Assembly (NCBI GenBank): GCA_002694465.1
Contig: NZMG01000003.1
Span: forward strand, 1-64,000
Source: Flavobacteriaceae bacterium
GTDB taxonomy: Bacteria; Bacteroidota; Bacteroidia; Flavobacteriales; Flavobacteriaceae
DNA: 64,000 bases
Direction: 5' to 3'
Every line of letters begins with the position of its first letter. The stretch's first letter is position 1. Shown piece by piece: positions 56,454-63,601 of this stretch. Below the pieces are notes generated by a model. That model had not been told where the DNA came from. It was given only the letters and a program-made list of their open reading frames with translations, and made no database searches. A program made the translations under genes and the position numbers.

Positions 56454-56483
56454 TTGCAAATTAAAATATATTACTTATCTTTG
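56454..56483 (+). promoter_or_regulatory. Flavobacterial promoter of higBA
   Basis: TTG (56454-56456), a 19-base spacer and TATCTTTG (56476-56483) match the TTG / TAnnTTTG promoter of Flavobacteriia. It lies inside the cassette, 24 bases before the higB ATG, so the toxin-antitoxin cassette carries its own promoter. Confidence 0.7.
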
Positions 56484-56507
56484 GCGTTAGTAACGTGAAA
56501 CGAAATT

Positions 56508-56789
56508 ATGATTATTTCCTTTGGCTCGAAAAAGACCGAACAGATTTGGAACGGAATCCGTGTCAAAAAAATGCCGATAGAAATTCAGAACGTTGGACGC
56601 AGGAAATTGAGAATGTTGAATAACTCGCAAGACATTGCAGATTTAAGAATTCCACCCTCAAACCGACTGGAAAAACTGACTGGAAAATTAAGCGAATATT
56701 ACAGTATTCGGATTAACAAACAATGGCGGATTATATTCATTTGGGACAAAGGAAACGCAAGTGAAGTGGAAATAATTGATTATCACTAA
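56508..56789 (+). CDS. higB: HigB/RelE family toxin
   Basis: The 93-residue toxin matches HigB: MIISFGSKKTEQIWNG, VGRRKLRMLNNSQDIADLR, PPSNRLEKL and a closing YSIRINKQWRIIFIWDKG, with the RNase-site Arg and Lys typical of the fold. It cleaves mRNA on the ribosome in characterised relatives. It is followed by higA after 11 bases, in the toxin-first order usual for higBA. Confidence 0.93.
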   Translation: MIISFGSKKTEQIWNGIRVKKMPIEIQNVGRRKLRMLNNSQDIADLRIPPSNRLEKLTGKLSEYYSIRINKQWRIIFIWDKGNASEVEIIDYH

Positions 56790-56800
56790 AAAAAGAAAAA

Positions 56801-57103
56801 ATGAAAAAGTTAGCAAATGTACATCCTGGAGAAATCTTGAATTTTGAATTTCTTGAGCCTTTAGAAATTACTGCATACCGACTTTCAAAGGATTTGAAAA
56901 TCCCACAAACCCGAATTTCGGAAATTATCAAAGGAAATCGCCGAATTACTGCTGACACGGCTTTACGATTGAGTAAATATTTTGGAAATTCTGCCAAATT
57001 CTGGCTTGGAATCCAAGACGATTATGATATTGAGGAGGAAAAGGAAATGAAAGAATCGGAACTGAACGAAATCAAACACTTTGAAAATAAAAACGTTGCC
57101 TAA
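56801..57103 (+). CDS. higA: HigA family antitoxin
   Basis: The 100-residue antitoxin has the HigA start VHPGEILNFEFLEPLEIT, an XRE-type HTH (AYRLSKDLKIPQTRISEIIKG) and the SKYFGNSAKFWLGIQ motif. It neutralises HigB and probably represses the operon. Its stop codon TAA lies inside the left core of the next junction (GTTGCCTAAC), so cassette end and gene end coincide. Confidence 0.94.
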   Translation: MKKLANVHPGEILNFEFLEPLEITAYRLSKDLKIPQTRISEIIKGNRRITADTALRLSKYFGNSAKFWLGIQDDYDIEEEKEMKESELNEIKHFENKNVA

Positions 57104-57274
57104 CACCGTGTAAGCTAAAAAAAGAGCTAAACGCTTTTAAAGAGGTACTACGGAAAAGTTAAATTGTTATATTTGGAATGGTTGTTACGGGATAACAGCA
57201 ATTAAAAAGGTATCATATCCTGTATAATTAACAGTATATCGACAATAAAAGTTATCATATAACAAGTTGTGCTT
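57095..57274 (+). repeat. Hybrid cassette junction J6 with HTH-gene tail
   Basis: The left core GTTGCCTAAC (57095-57104) is the exact reverse complement of the GTTAGGCAAC start of the higBA unit. After AACACCGTGTAAGCTA the standard body is replaced by the last 13 codons of an HTH gene and a conserved tail of about 106 bp (57163-57268) that ends ATAACAA-GTT. The right core GTTGTGCTT (57266-57274) is the exact reverse complement of the tag ending the next unit. Confidence 0.8.
57121..57162 (+). pseudogene. 3' fragment of an HTH gene (copy 1)
   Basis: It reads KELNAFKEVLRKS then stop, matching the C-terminus of the HTH protein at 54,985 with a few changes. It has no start and is part of the hybrid junction. 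Confidence 0.75.
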
Positions 57275-57296
57275 CATTATGACAAACTGCTAACCA

Positions 57297-58085
57297 ATGA
57301 TAAAATTCTTTAGAAAAATTAGACAAAATCTGCTTTCAAAGGGAAAAGCTGGAAACTATCTTAAATATGCATTGGGAGAAATAATATTGGTGGTAATTGG
57401 AATTTTGATTGCGTTACAGATTAATAAATGGAATGAACAAAGAAAAGAAAGAACAAAAGAAACAATTTTACTCGGTCAACTTCGAGAAGATTACCAAGCT
57501 AATCTAATTCAGCTTGAAGAAAAAATGGCAACAAGAGAAAAGATAATAATTTCAGGAGTTGCATTATTGGAAGCATTTGATAACCCAAGTAGCGCAAATA
57601 GAGATAGTGTTATAAGAAACATTGCAATTATCGGAAATGACCCAACATTTGACCCTATAAAGAATGATTTAAACAACTCTGAAAATTTGAGATTGATAAG
57701 AAATGTAAAATTAAGTCGTTTGCTATCTAATTGGTCATCAGATGTAATCGCTGTAAAAGAGGTTGAGGATGCTTGGAGTAAAATAGTGTATAATCAATTT
57801 GATTTAACTGCATTAGAATTAGGTATTGGCAGGGATTTATCAAATAGTTTTATGAACGAACAAGACCATCTTTGGTTATTGGATAAAGATGCAAATTCGT
57901 TTAAAATTAAAATTGGTAAATCAAAATTAGGAGCAACACTAAATGAAATATTGACCAATAAAAATTTGGAAGGTGTTTTAGGTAATGCCATTACTATAAA
58001 TAAGTCAGCAAATTTGCAATCAGAGGCATTACACAATAGAATTAGGCAAATACTGGATATAATCGAAATTGAATTAAAAAAATAA
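57297..58085 (+). CDS. DUF6090 family membrane protein (copy 3)
   Basis: The 262-residue paralog of the genes at 918 and 5,471 has the MIKFFRKIRQ start and the LGEIILVVIGILIALQINKWNEQ membrane helix over residues 25-47. This copy lies cleanly between two junctions whose tags match over nine bases (GTTGTGCTT and AAGCACAAC), so it is a defined cassette. Function unknown. Confidence 0.88.
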   Translation: MIKFFRKIRQNLLSKGKAGNYLKYALGEIILVVIGILIALQINKWNEQRKERTKETILLGQLREDYQANLIQLEEKMATREKIIISGVALLEAFDNPSSANRDSVIRNIAIIGNDPTFDPIKNDLNNSENLRLIRNVKLSRLLSNWSSDVIAVKEVEDAWSKIVYNQFDLTALELGIGRDLSNSFMNEQDHLWLLDKDANSFKIKIGKSKLGATLNEILTNKNLEGVLGNAITINKSANLQSEALHNRIRQILDIIEIELKK

Positions 58086-58088
58086 CGA

Positions 58089-58225
58089 AAGCACAACAAT
58101 GGCTATAATTCATTGCTAGATTCTGACTAACTTGAAACCTCAAAACAAATAATCGGCTGGATTTCATACGGATAATTTCCTTCGGAAATGTCCGCAACGA
58201 AATCATAGCCGAACCGTTGGGCACA
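58089..58225 (+). repeat. attC-like cassette junction J7
   Basis: The left core AAGCACAAC (58089-58097) matches the start tag of the preceding DUF6090 unit. The stem pairs GGCTATAATTCATTGC with GCAACGAAATCATAGCC; two A-C mismatches become G-T on the other strand. An inner hairpin, ATTTCC with GGAAAT, and others fill the middle. The right core GTTGGGCACA (58216-58225) fits GTTRRRY. Confidence 0.82.
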
Positions 58226-58240
58226 ATATGAAATACGCAT

Positions 58241-58489
58241 ATGTTTGGAAAAAATAAAATAGAAATTAATGCTGTTCAAGATTCTGATTTGGCAGAAGCT
58301 TTAAAGCAAACTAGTCAATTCAATAACTTGATAGAAGGAAAAATCAAGTGCACCTCTTGCGATACTGTGATTACAGAAAATAATATTGGAGTAATTCAAC
58401 CTAAAAACAAAGAGGGTAAAATGGAACTAACATTTTATTGTGAAAAAATTGATTGCGTTGACGAATTTAAAAGAGATGTAAATGAATAA
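58241..58489 (+). CDS. Small CxxC protein, partner of the S1-like repeat protein
   Basis: The 82-residue soluble protein has a CTSC pair (residues about 37-40) and two later Cys (FYCEKIDC), together a possible zinc site of the treble-clef or ribbon kind. No family recognised. It overlaps the next gene by eight bases, so the two are translationally coupled and probably act together. They share one cassette whose end tags match exactly. Confidence 0.72.
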   Translation: MFGKNKIEINAVQDSDLAEALKQTSQFNNLIEGKIKCTSCDTVITENNIGVIQPKNKEGKMELTFYCEKIDCVDEFKRDVNE

Positions 58490-61016
58490 AGCTATTGAAA
58501 AATTCATTGAGTTTCTTGAATCCTATGGCTTCACAGCAGGTTCTATAATTTTAGTTGTAATAGTAGTAGCTATTGCTGCTACCAAACCTGAAAACTTCAA
58601 AATTCTATTTGGTTATTTGTGGCAGCTTTTAGCTGGACCATTCAAATTTTTTAGAAAAAAAGCCATTAGATTTCAAATTGAAGGCCCCTTAACTAAAGCT
58701 TTAAAAAGAATATCAAAAGAATTGCCTGAAATAGATATTCCTGAATTAAAAATAAATTGGGTTAATTCTGAGAATATACAGACTAAACTAAAAGAAGGTA
58801 AGGCGATTATCAAACTTAAGTATGATAATGATAATTCAAGAAATGTTATAAAAGCAACTTCAATTTATGTGAAAGATGCTTTTTTGATTAATTCAAAGCC
58901 ATATTTAAGTGAGAATTTCATTAAAGCAATTGACCTAACCGTTACAAAAAAAATACTTCTCAACTCGAATATTAAGAATAAAGGAAATATTATCCCGCTT
59001 TTTATAAACGAGAACAAAAACGAGAGTAATGAAGTTTTCGAAAAATGTGAAAAACTTGAAGAAATAGATGATAATGGCTTATTCACTCGAGTTATTTTAA
59101 GAGAGTTAAATAATCTAGGTGAGAAACAATTTGGAAGAACACCTAAAGTTGAACATTACATTGAGAGTGAAGAATTCCTAGATTTCATTTATAATGTTGT
59201 TACTCGTGAATATGATGACAATACACCTTTAGTTTATAATAAAAAAGTTTATAAAGTCGGATTTCTGCTTGTTGCAAAGGCTGAAACATATATGAATTAT
59301 GGTCTTGAAGCATACTACCGGAGAATTCGTCTTGGATTGGCAAGTGGAGTAAAAACTTTTTATTTATTAGCTCGGTCTGAAAAAGTTGAAATCCTTGAAA
59401 AAGTTGCAAAAGAATTACTACACACAGGAAATTTCATACTTAAAAATGCACCTAAAGAATACATAGACACACACAATAGAAAGTGTATTTGCTACTCTTT
59501 AGAAGTTAATACAGATAGTATTTTATCGAGCACAATATCAAGCATAGGAAAGGCAATTGAGAATAAAACAAGTGTAAATGGAGTAATAACATCAGTACGT
59601 GAGAATAGATTGTTAATTGACATTAATGGTTTATCAGGAGAGGTAAAGTATCATAACCTTAGTGCTGGAGAAATTACTGATGCTAGGAATTATTTCAAAG
59701 AAGGAAATGATATTGAGTTAAGACCATTAGAAATTTTAGAAGGTGGTGTTGTTAACTTTAGTTTGAAGAATACAAAAAGTGACCCAATTAATTTTGTTAA
59801 ATCTCAGTATGAAATAGGTAAAATAATAAGTGCAAGAGTAATTTATGCAGATGATAATTTCATCAAACTGGATGTTGGCAATCAAGTCATTGAAGGAATT
59901 GCATTCAGAAACGACTTGACATTTAGTAAATATACTTTTTTACACAAAAAATTCGAAATCGATAAGAGTTTTGATTTTAAAATAAAAGATTATGACTTTA
60001 CAAGAGGACAACTGGTTCTCGAACTAAATGACCTTACAGACCCTTGGGAAAGCAAAAAGTATAAAGTTGGGCAAAAAGTTGATTTTACAGTTATGCGTAA
60101 ATCAAAAAACGCACTAGTTGGAGAAATTGAAGAAGGAATAGAAGCTTTGCTACCTAAATATGAGTTAGGATGGACAGAGAAGCAACAGCAATCAGTCTTT
60201 GATGATACAAACTTAAATTCAATTATAAAATCAACTATTCAAAATGTCGAAGATAGATTATTAATTGTTTCTGCAAAAAGAAATCAACAAAATCCGTATC
60301 AAGAGTATTTTGATAAAAATGCAAATGAAATAAAGCCATTTGTTGTAACAGATATAAATGACTATGGCATTAATGGATTAATTGGTAATCTTAAGATATA
60401 CATACCCAAATATGAATTGTCCTGGAATGGTAGCACATTTAAGTATCATTTGAATCAAACCTACAAGGTTTCAATAAAAGATGTTGGGAAAAATAATGAT
60501 AAATTAATTGGAACTTTCAAACCAATTTTAAAACATCCTTTAGATGATTTCCAAAATAAATTTTCAGTTGGACAGGTTCTAAAAGATTTACAAATAAAGC
60601 AAGTCTTTGATTGGGGTATTATTTATACCATTTCATTTAAAAAGAAAAATATAGATGGATTGTTACTAAAGAAAAATATTAGCAATAATTGTTTTATTGA
60701 TGACATTAAATCTTTGTCTAAATCTTTAAATAAAATTCCGCTAAAAATATCTGAAATCAATCTTGAACAGAACAGAGTTATTTTGAGCTTGAAGGAATTA
60801 ACAAAAAACAATTCTGATAGACTAGAACAATTTAGTTATGAGGATGAATATAAAGCCATTGTAATTGGATTAAAGCATAACAATTATGGTGTTGTAATTC
60901 CTAATTATTGGATTGAAGGAATTTTAGAAACAGATAATTCATACTCTATTGGTTCTGAAATATCTGTAAGGCCAACAAGAATTGATGAAGCCGAAATACT
61001 TTTTACATCTGAATAA
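58482..61016 (+). CDS. Membrane-anchored protein with about six S1-like repeats
   Basis: The 844-residue protein has one N-terminal membrane helix (residues 18-35), a helical and mixed domain of unknown type (60-350), then six repeats of about 70 residues resembling S1/OB-fold RNA-binding domains (about 363-430, 446-516, 528-600, 617-682, 697-772, 788-843). Typical repeat features are an initial G-x-V strand, a G-rich turn, a GLLPKYEL-like segment and a final strand ending LSLKE. S1 repeats usually bind RNA. A membrane-anchored version in a mobile cassette suggests RNA sensing or defence, which is inference. Length is the largest of any cassette gene here. Confidence 0.7.
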   Translation: MNKAIEKFIEFLESYGFTAGSIILVVIVVAIAATKPENFKILFGYLWQLLAGPFKFFRKKAIRFQIEGPLTKALKRISKELPEIDIPELKINWVNSENIQTKLKEGKAIIKLKYDNDNSRNVIKATSIYVKDAFLINSKPYLSENFIKAIDLTVTKKILLNSNIKNKGNIIPLFINENKNESNEVFEKCEKLEEIDDNGLFTRVILRELNNLGEKQFGRTPKVEHYIESEEFLDFIYNVVTREYDDNTPLVYNKKVYKVGFLLVAKAETYMNYGLEAYYRRIRLGLASGVKTFYLLARSEKVEILEKVAKELLHTGNFILKNAPKEYIDTHNRKCICYSLEVNTDSILSSTISSIGKAIENKTSVNGVITSVRENRLLIDINGLSGEVKYHNLSAGEITDARNYFKEGNDIELRPLEILEGGVVNFSLKNTKSDPINFVKSQYEIGKIISARVIYADDNFIKLDVGNQVIEGIAFRNDLTFSKYTFLHKKFEIDKSFDFKIKDYDFTRGQLVLELNDLTDPWESKKYKVGQKVDFTVMRKSKNALVGEIEEGIEALLPKYELGWTEKQQQSVFDDTNLNSIIKSTIQNVEDRLLIVSAKRNQQNPYQEYFDKNANEIKPFVVTDINDYGINGLIGNLKIYIPKYELSWNGSTFKYHLNQTYKVSIKDVGKNNDKLIGTFKPILKHPLDDFQNKFSVGQVLKDLQIKQVFDWGIIYTISFKKKNIDGLLLKKNISNNCFIDDIKSLSKSLNKIPLKISEINLEQNRVILSLKELTKNNSDRLEQFSYEDEYKAIVIGLKHNNYGVVIPNYWIEGILETDNSYSIGSEISVRPTRIDEAEILFTSE

Positions 61017-61022
61017 AAATAC

Positions 61023-61159
61023 TGTGCCCAACAATGGGTATAAAACATAGGGCGGACAGTGGTTTCCGCAAGTTTTCGGCACATAGCAAACTCCGTTTCG
61101 GGCGGACAGTTAGGTGCTATGAATTGCCCTACGTTTCATACCCGATACCGTTCTACGCA
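61023..61159 (+). repeat. attC-like cassette junction J8
   Basis: The left core TGTGCCCAAC (61023-61032) is the exact reverse complement of GTTGGGCACA at the start of the same unit. The stem pairs GGGTATAAAACATAGGGC with GCCCTACGTTTCATACCC: 16 of 18 pair on the top strand, and the other two become G-T on the bottom strand. Two GGGCGGACAGT copies lie in the loop region. The right core is GTTCTACGCA (61150-61159). The stem sequence differs from other junctions while the architecture is the same. Confidence 0.85.
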
Positions 61160-61161
61160 AT

Positions 61162-61713
61162 TTGAAAAACTTACTCAAAATATTAATTCTGACTTTGATT
61201 TTAGCTTCTTGCAAAAAAGAAACTGAAAGCAAAACTGAATTTCCTAAATCTGACTTTAATCTCAAAACCGACTTAACCGATTTTAAGAAAAAAATGACTG
61301 AATTAGATACCATTAGGGTTTTCTTTGACCATTCAGTTTGCACTTACGAAGGTTATGAGAGAATTGAAATTACAAAAAAATCTGACTCAATAAAAGTTCG
61401 GACTGAATTCAAAGAACTGACTTTTAACGAAAATAAAAATCCAGATTGGAATTTAGTTTACGAGAAAAAAATATCGGAAAAGGACACGGTTTGGCAATTT
61501 GAAAAGTTTATTGAACGAAATGCTCAACGCAAAACGTCGGACGACAAAACACGTGGAATTTTAATTGTTCAAAACAAAAAAGATACAATTCAGTTTTTCA
61601 CCAATGGACTTGTGGACTTGAATCGATTTTTGGAAGATTACTACCTAACTATGAGAAAAATATACCCAGAAAACAAAAATGGAATTTATGGATATGAACT
61701 TGTTGAGGAATAA
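61162..61713 (+). CDS. Hypothetical lipoprotein
   Basis: The 183-residue protein has a lipoprotein signal (LLKILILTLILASC) and a charged mature part with no recognised family. It starts at TTG 61162, directly after the right core of J8 and within the conserved AATTTGA that follows every tag, so the start codon is supplied by the junction. The end tags of its cassette match exactly. Confidence 0.78.
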   Translation: MKNLLKILILTLILASCKKETESKTEFPKSDFNLKTDLTDFKKKMTELDTIRVFFDHSVCTYEGYERIEITKKSDSIKVRTEFKELTFNENKNPDWNLVYEKKISEKDTVWQFEKFIERNAQRKTSDDKTRGILIVQNKKDTIQFFTNGLVDLNRFLEDYYLTMRKIYPENKNGIYGYELVEE

Positions 61714-61718
61714 AAAAC

Positions 61719-61853
61719 TGCGTAGAACACCGTGTATAGCTCATTGCGGCTGAATTCCTAATCGGAATTCATTGCAATTTGCTATCTTTCGGTTACGGCG
61801 GAAAATCCTCGCGGATTTCCCGCAACGAGCCATACACAAAACCGTTGTGTGTA
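61719..61853 (+). repeat. attC-like cassette junction J9
   Basis: The left core TGCGTAGAAC (61719-61728) exactly matches the start tag of the same unit in reverse complement. The stem pairs TGTATAGCTCATTGCGG with CCGCAACGAGCCATACA, with two A-C mismatches. Two inner hairpins are GAATTCC with GGAATTC, and GGAAAATCC with GGATTTCC. The right core is GTTGTGTGTA (61844-61853). Close relative of J3. Confidence 0.85.
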
Positions 61854-61862
61854 ATTTGAGAA

Positions 61863-62288
61863 ATGAACGATATTAAACTGAACAAATACGAAATCAATTT
61901 TCTGACCGAACCATTTCCAATGCATTTGGGAGATGTGAAAAATTTATTCATATCTGACTTTGGATTTTCCGAATTGGATGCAATAAATGAGTCTATTAAT
62001 TTGCTCAAAAGAATGTACGTGTTGGACTTTATTCAATTTGAAATTCTGCTCTATTATAAATCTGAAAATAAAATAAAAATAGTACTCGGAGAATCTGAAA
62101 AAGGGTTTGAACTGAAAATAGATTCTGACTTTTGGAAAAAACTGAAAAACGAAAAAGAAATATGGAATCGTTTGATTTTAGGAATGGATAGAAATTGGGA
62201 TTTTGGAATTGACCTATCGAATGATTTTTACGAAAAATATTGTGAACCAGACGATACGGAATTTAATAAGCTGATAAGCGGAAAATAA
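61863..62288 (+). CDS. Hypothetical cytoplasmic protein
   Basis: The 141-residue protein contains MNDIKLNKYEINFL, an FWKKLKNEKEIWNRLILGM helix and an acidic C-terminus. No family recognised. It is the only gene of a cassette whose end tags match in nine of ten bases (GTTGTGTGTA and TACCCACAAC). The ATG lies nine bases after the right core. Confidence 0.72.
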   Translation: MNDIKLNKYEINFLTEPFPMHLGDVKNLFISDFGFSELDAINESINLLKRMYVLDFIQFEILLYYKSENKIKIVLGESEKGFELKIDSDFWKKLKNEKEIWNRLILGMDRNWDFGIDLSNDFYEKYCEPDDTEFNKLISGK

Positions 62289-62292
62289 AAAC

Positions 62293-62577
62293 TACCCACA
62301 ACACCGGCTATAATTCATTGCGGCGGAATAGTACTCACAGATTTTCTCGCAACGTGCCAGACCCCACCCTCCCGCTACAAGAAGAGCTACAAGCCCTAAA
62401 AGAGGAAAACAAAATTTTAAAAGCACAACTAGATGCCTTTAAAGAGGTGCTACGGAAAAGTTAAATTGTTATATTTGGAATGGTTGTTATGGGATAACAG
62501 CAATTAAAAAGTTATCATATCCTGTATTAATAACAGTATATCGACAATAAAAGTTAATATATAACAAGTTGTGTGTA
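62293..62577 (+). repeat. Hybrid cassette junction J10 with HTH-gene tail
   Basis: The left part (TACCCACAAC at 62293-62302, then CACCGGCTATAATTCATTGCGG and GATTTTCTCGC) is standard. At GCAACG (62349-62354) it switches to the HTH gene, whose last 36 codons follow in frame, then the conserved tail of about 106 bp, ending ATAACAA-GTTGTGTGTA (62568-62577). The breakpoint is a GCAACG shared by the junction arm and the HTH gene. Confidence 0.8.
62354..62464 (+). pseudogene. 3' fragment of an HTH gene (copy 2)
   Basis: It reads VPDPTLPLQEELQALKEEN and on to LRKS and stop, near-identical to the C-terminal 36 residues of the HTH protein at 54,985. It lacks the DNA-binding part. GTG 62354 could serve as a start but expression is unlikely. 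Confidence 0.8.
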
Positions 62578-62586
62578 ATTTTGAGA

Positions 62587-63288
62587 ATGGACAGCAAGAA
62601 AGTAACAAAAGAGATAAATTCTAAAATACGGCCGATTTTAAAAGAAAACGGATTCGATAAATATACTGGTCGAACTTATTGGAGATATCACTCTGATAGA
62701 ATTGACATTTTGAATTTTCAATCATTCAACAGCTATCACTCTGAAGTGATGGGCTGCACAACATTCTCTTACTCGGTTAATTTATCGGTATTTTTAGATT
62801 TTATTCCAGGAAGAATACACGTAAAAGAAAAAAATGGAATTAAAAGACCAAACGAAGCTGAAGGAAATTTCAGAAGACAACTCAAGAAAGGAATAATTCA
62901 ACCAGAATTAAAAACAGAAGATGTTTGGTATATTGATAATGAAGGAAAAAATCTCTCTGATTGTATTGATGACACAAAGAAGCAGATAAAAGTTGCATTT
63001 GATTGGTATAAAAAGTTTAATTCAAAAGAAAAAATTCTAAATATCTTGAACGACCAGAACATTGATATGGACGAAACTTGGGGTTTTGGAAATTTTGGTA
63101 GTGCAAACAGGGCTGAATTATTAGCCTACACGGCATTTGAGCTTGGTGACATTGAGTTATGCTTGGTAAAACTGAATGAATTATTGGAGTTTTATAAAGA
63201 AAATAAAATCAAAATAGGTTTCGAATATTACGATAAACAAATAAAGAATACTGAATCAGAAATAAAGCGGATAAAAAACTACACATAA
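62587..63288 (+). CDS. DUF4304 family protein
   Basis: The protein of about 233 residues has the DUF4304 start (KKVTKEINSKIRPILKENGF, then TYWRYHSDRIDILNFQSF) and the long strand pattern of the family. Members are soluble proteins, often near immunity genes. ATG 62587 is preferred; TTG 62569 lies inside the junction core. Its stop lies in the left core of the next junction. The end tags match in nine of ten bases. Confidence 0.82.
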   Translation: MDSKKVTKEINSKIRPILKENGFDKYTGRTYWRYHSDRIDILNFQSFNSYHSEVMGCTTFSYSVNLSVFLDFIPGRIHVKEKNGIKRPNEAEGNFRRQLKKGIIQPELKTEDVWYIDNEGKNLSDCIDDTKKQIKVAFDWYKKFNSKEKILNILNDQNIDMDETWGFGNFGSANRAELLAYTAFELGDIELCLVKLNELLEFYKENKIKIGFEYYDKQIKNTESEIKRIKNYT

Positions 63289-63349
63289 CACCGGCTATAG
63301 TTCATTGCTTCTGACTTTCCTTTCGGAAAGTCCTCGCAAATTTGCTATC

Positions 63350-63369
63350 CCTGCCTGCCGGCAGGCAGG
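63350..63369. repeat. 20-bp perfect palindrome inside J11
   Basis: CCTGCCTGCCGGCAGGCAGG is its own reverse complement. It belongs to the same family as the palindromes at 73-93 and 1,681-1,693. Confidence 0.85.
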
Positions 63370-63410
63370 TTCGGTTTACGGCGGAAAATACTCACAGATT
63401 TTCTCGCTAT

Positions 63411-63479
63411 GTGCCAGACCCCACCCTCCCGCTACAAGAAGAGCTACAAGCCCTTAAAGAGGTGCTACGGAAAAGTTAA
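63411..63479 (+). pseudogene. 3' fragment of an HTH gene (copy 3), internally deleted
   Basis: It reads VPDPTLPLQEELQALKEVLRKS and stop. Compared with copy 2 it lacks an in-frame segment between two AAAGAGG words, so deletion between short direct repeats is likely. Confidence 0.78.
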
Positions 63480-63601
63480 ATTGTTATCTTTGGAATGGTT
63501 GTTACGGGATAACAGCAATTAAAAAGGTATCATATCCTGTATAATTAACAGTATATCGACAATAAAAGTTATCATATAACAAGTTAGCACCAATTTGAAA
63601 A

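Larger units (their letters stand above)
63280..63592 (+). repeat. Hybrid cassette junction J11 with HTH-gene tail
   Basis: The left core is TACACATAAC (63280-63289). The body combines standard left arm, a 20-bp perfect palindrome (63350-63369), a GGCGGAAAATACTC segment, the HTH fragment and the conserved tail. The right core is GTTAGCACCA (63583-63592). At about 310 bp it is the longest junction, and it fills the whole gap between two genes. Confidence 0.78.

Noticed and set aside
57095..61853. Junctions as simple transcription terminators
   Set aside because: They lack a stem followed by a T run, and terminators would not explain tags that match across a whole gene.
62576..62583. TAATTTTG as a promoter for the DUF4304 gene
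   Set aside because: It matches TAnnTTTG but is only three bases from the ATG and is part of the constant sequence after the tag.
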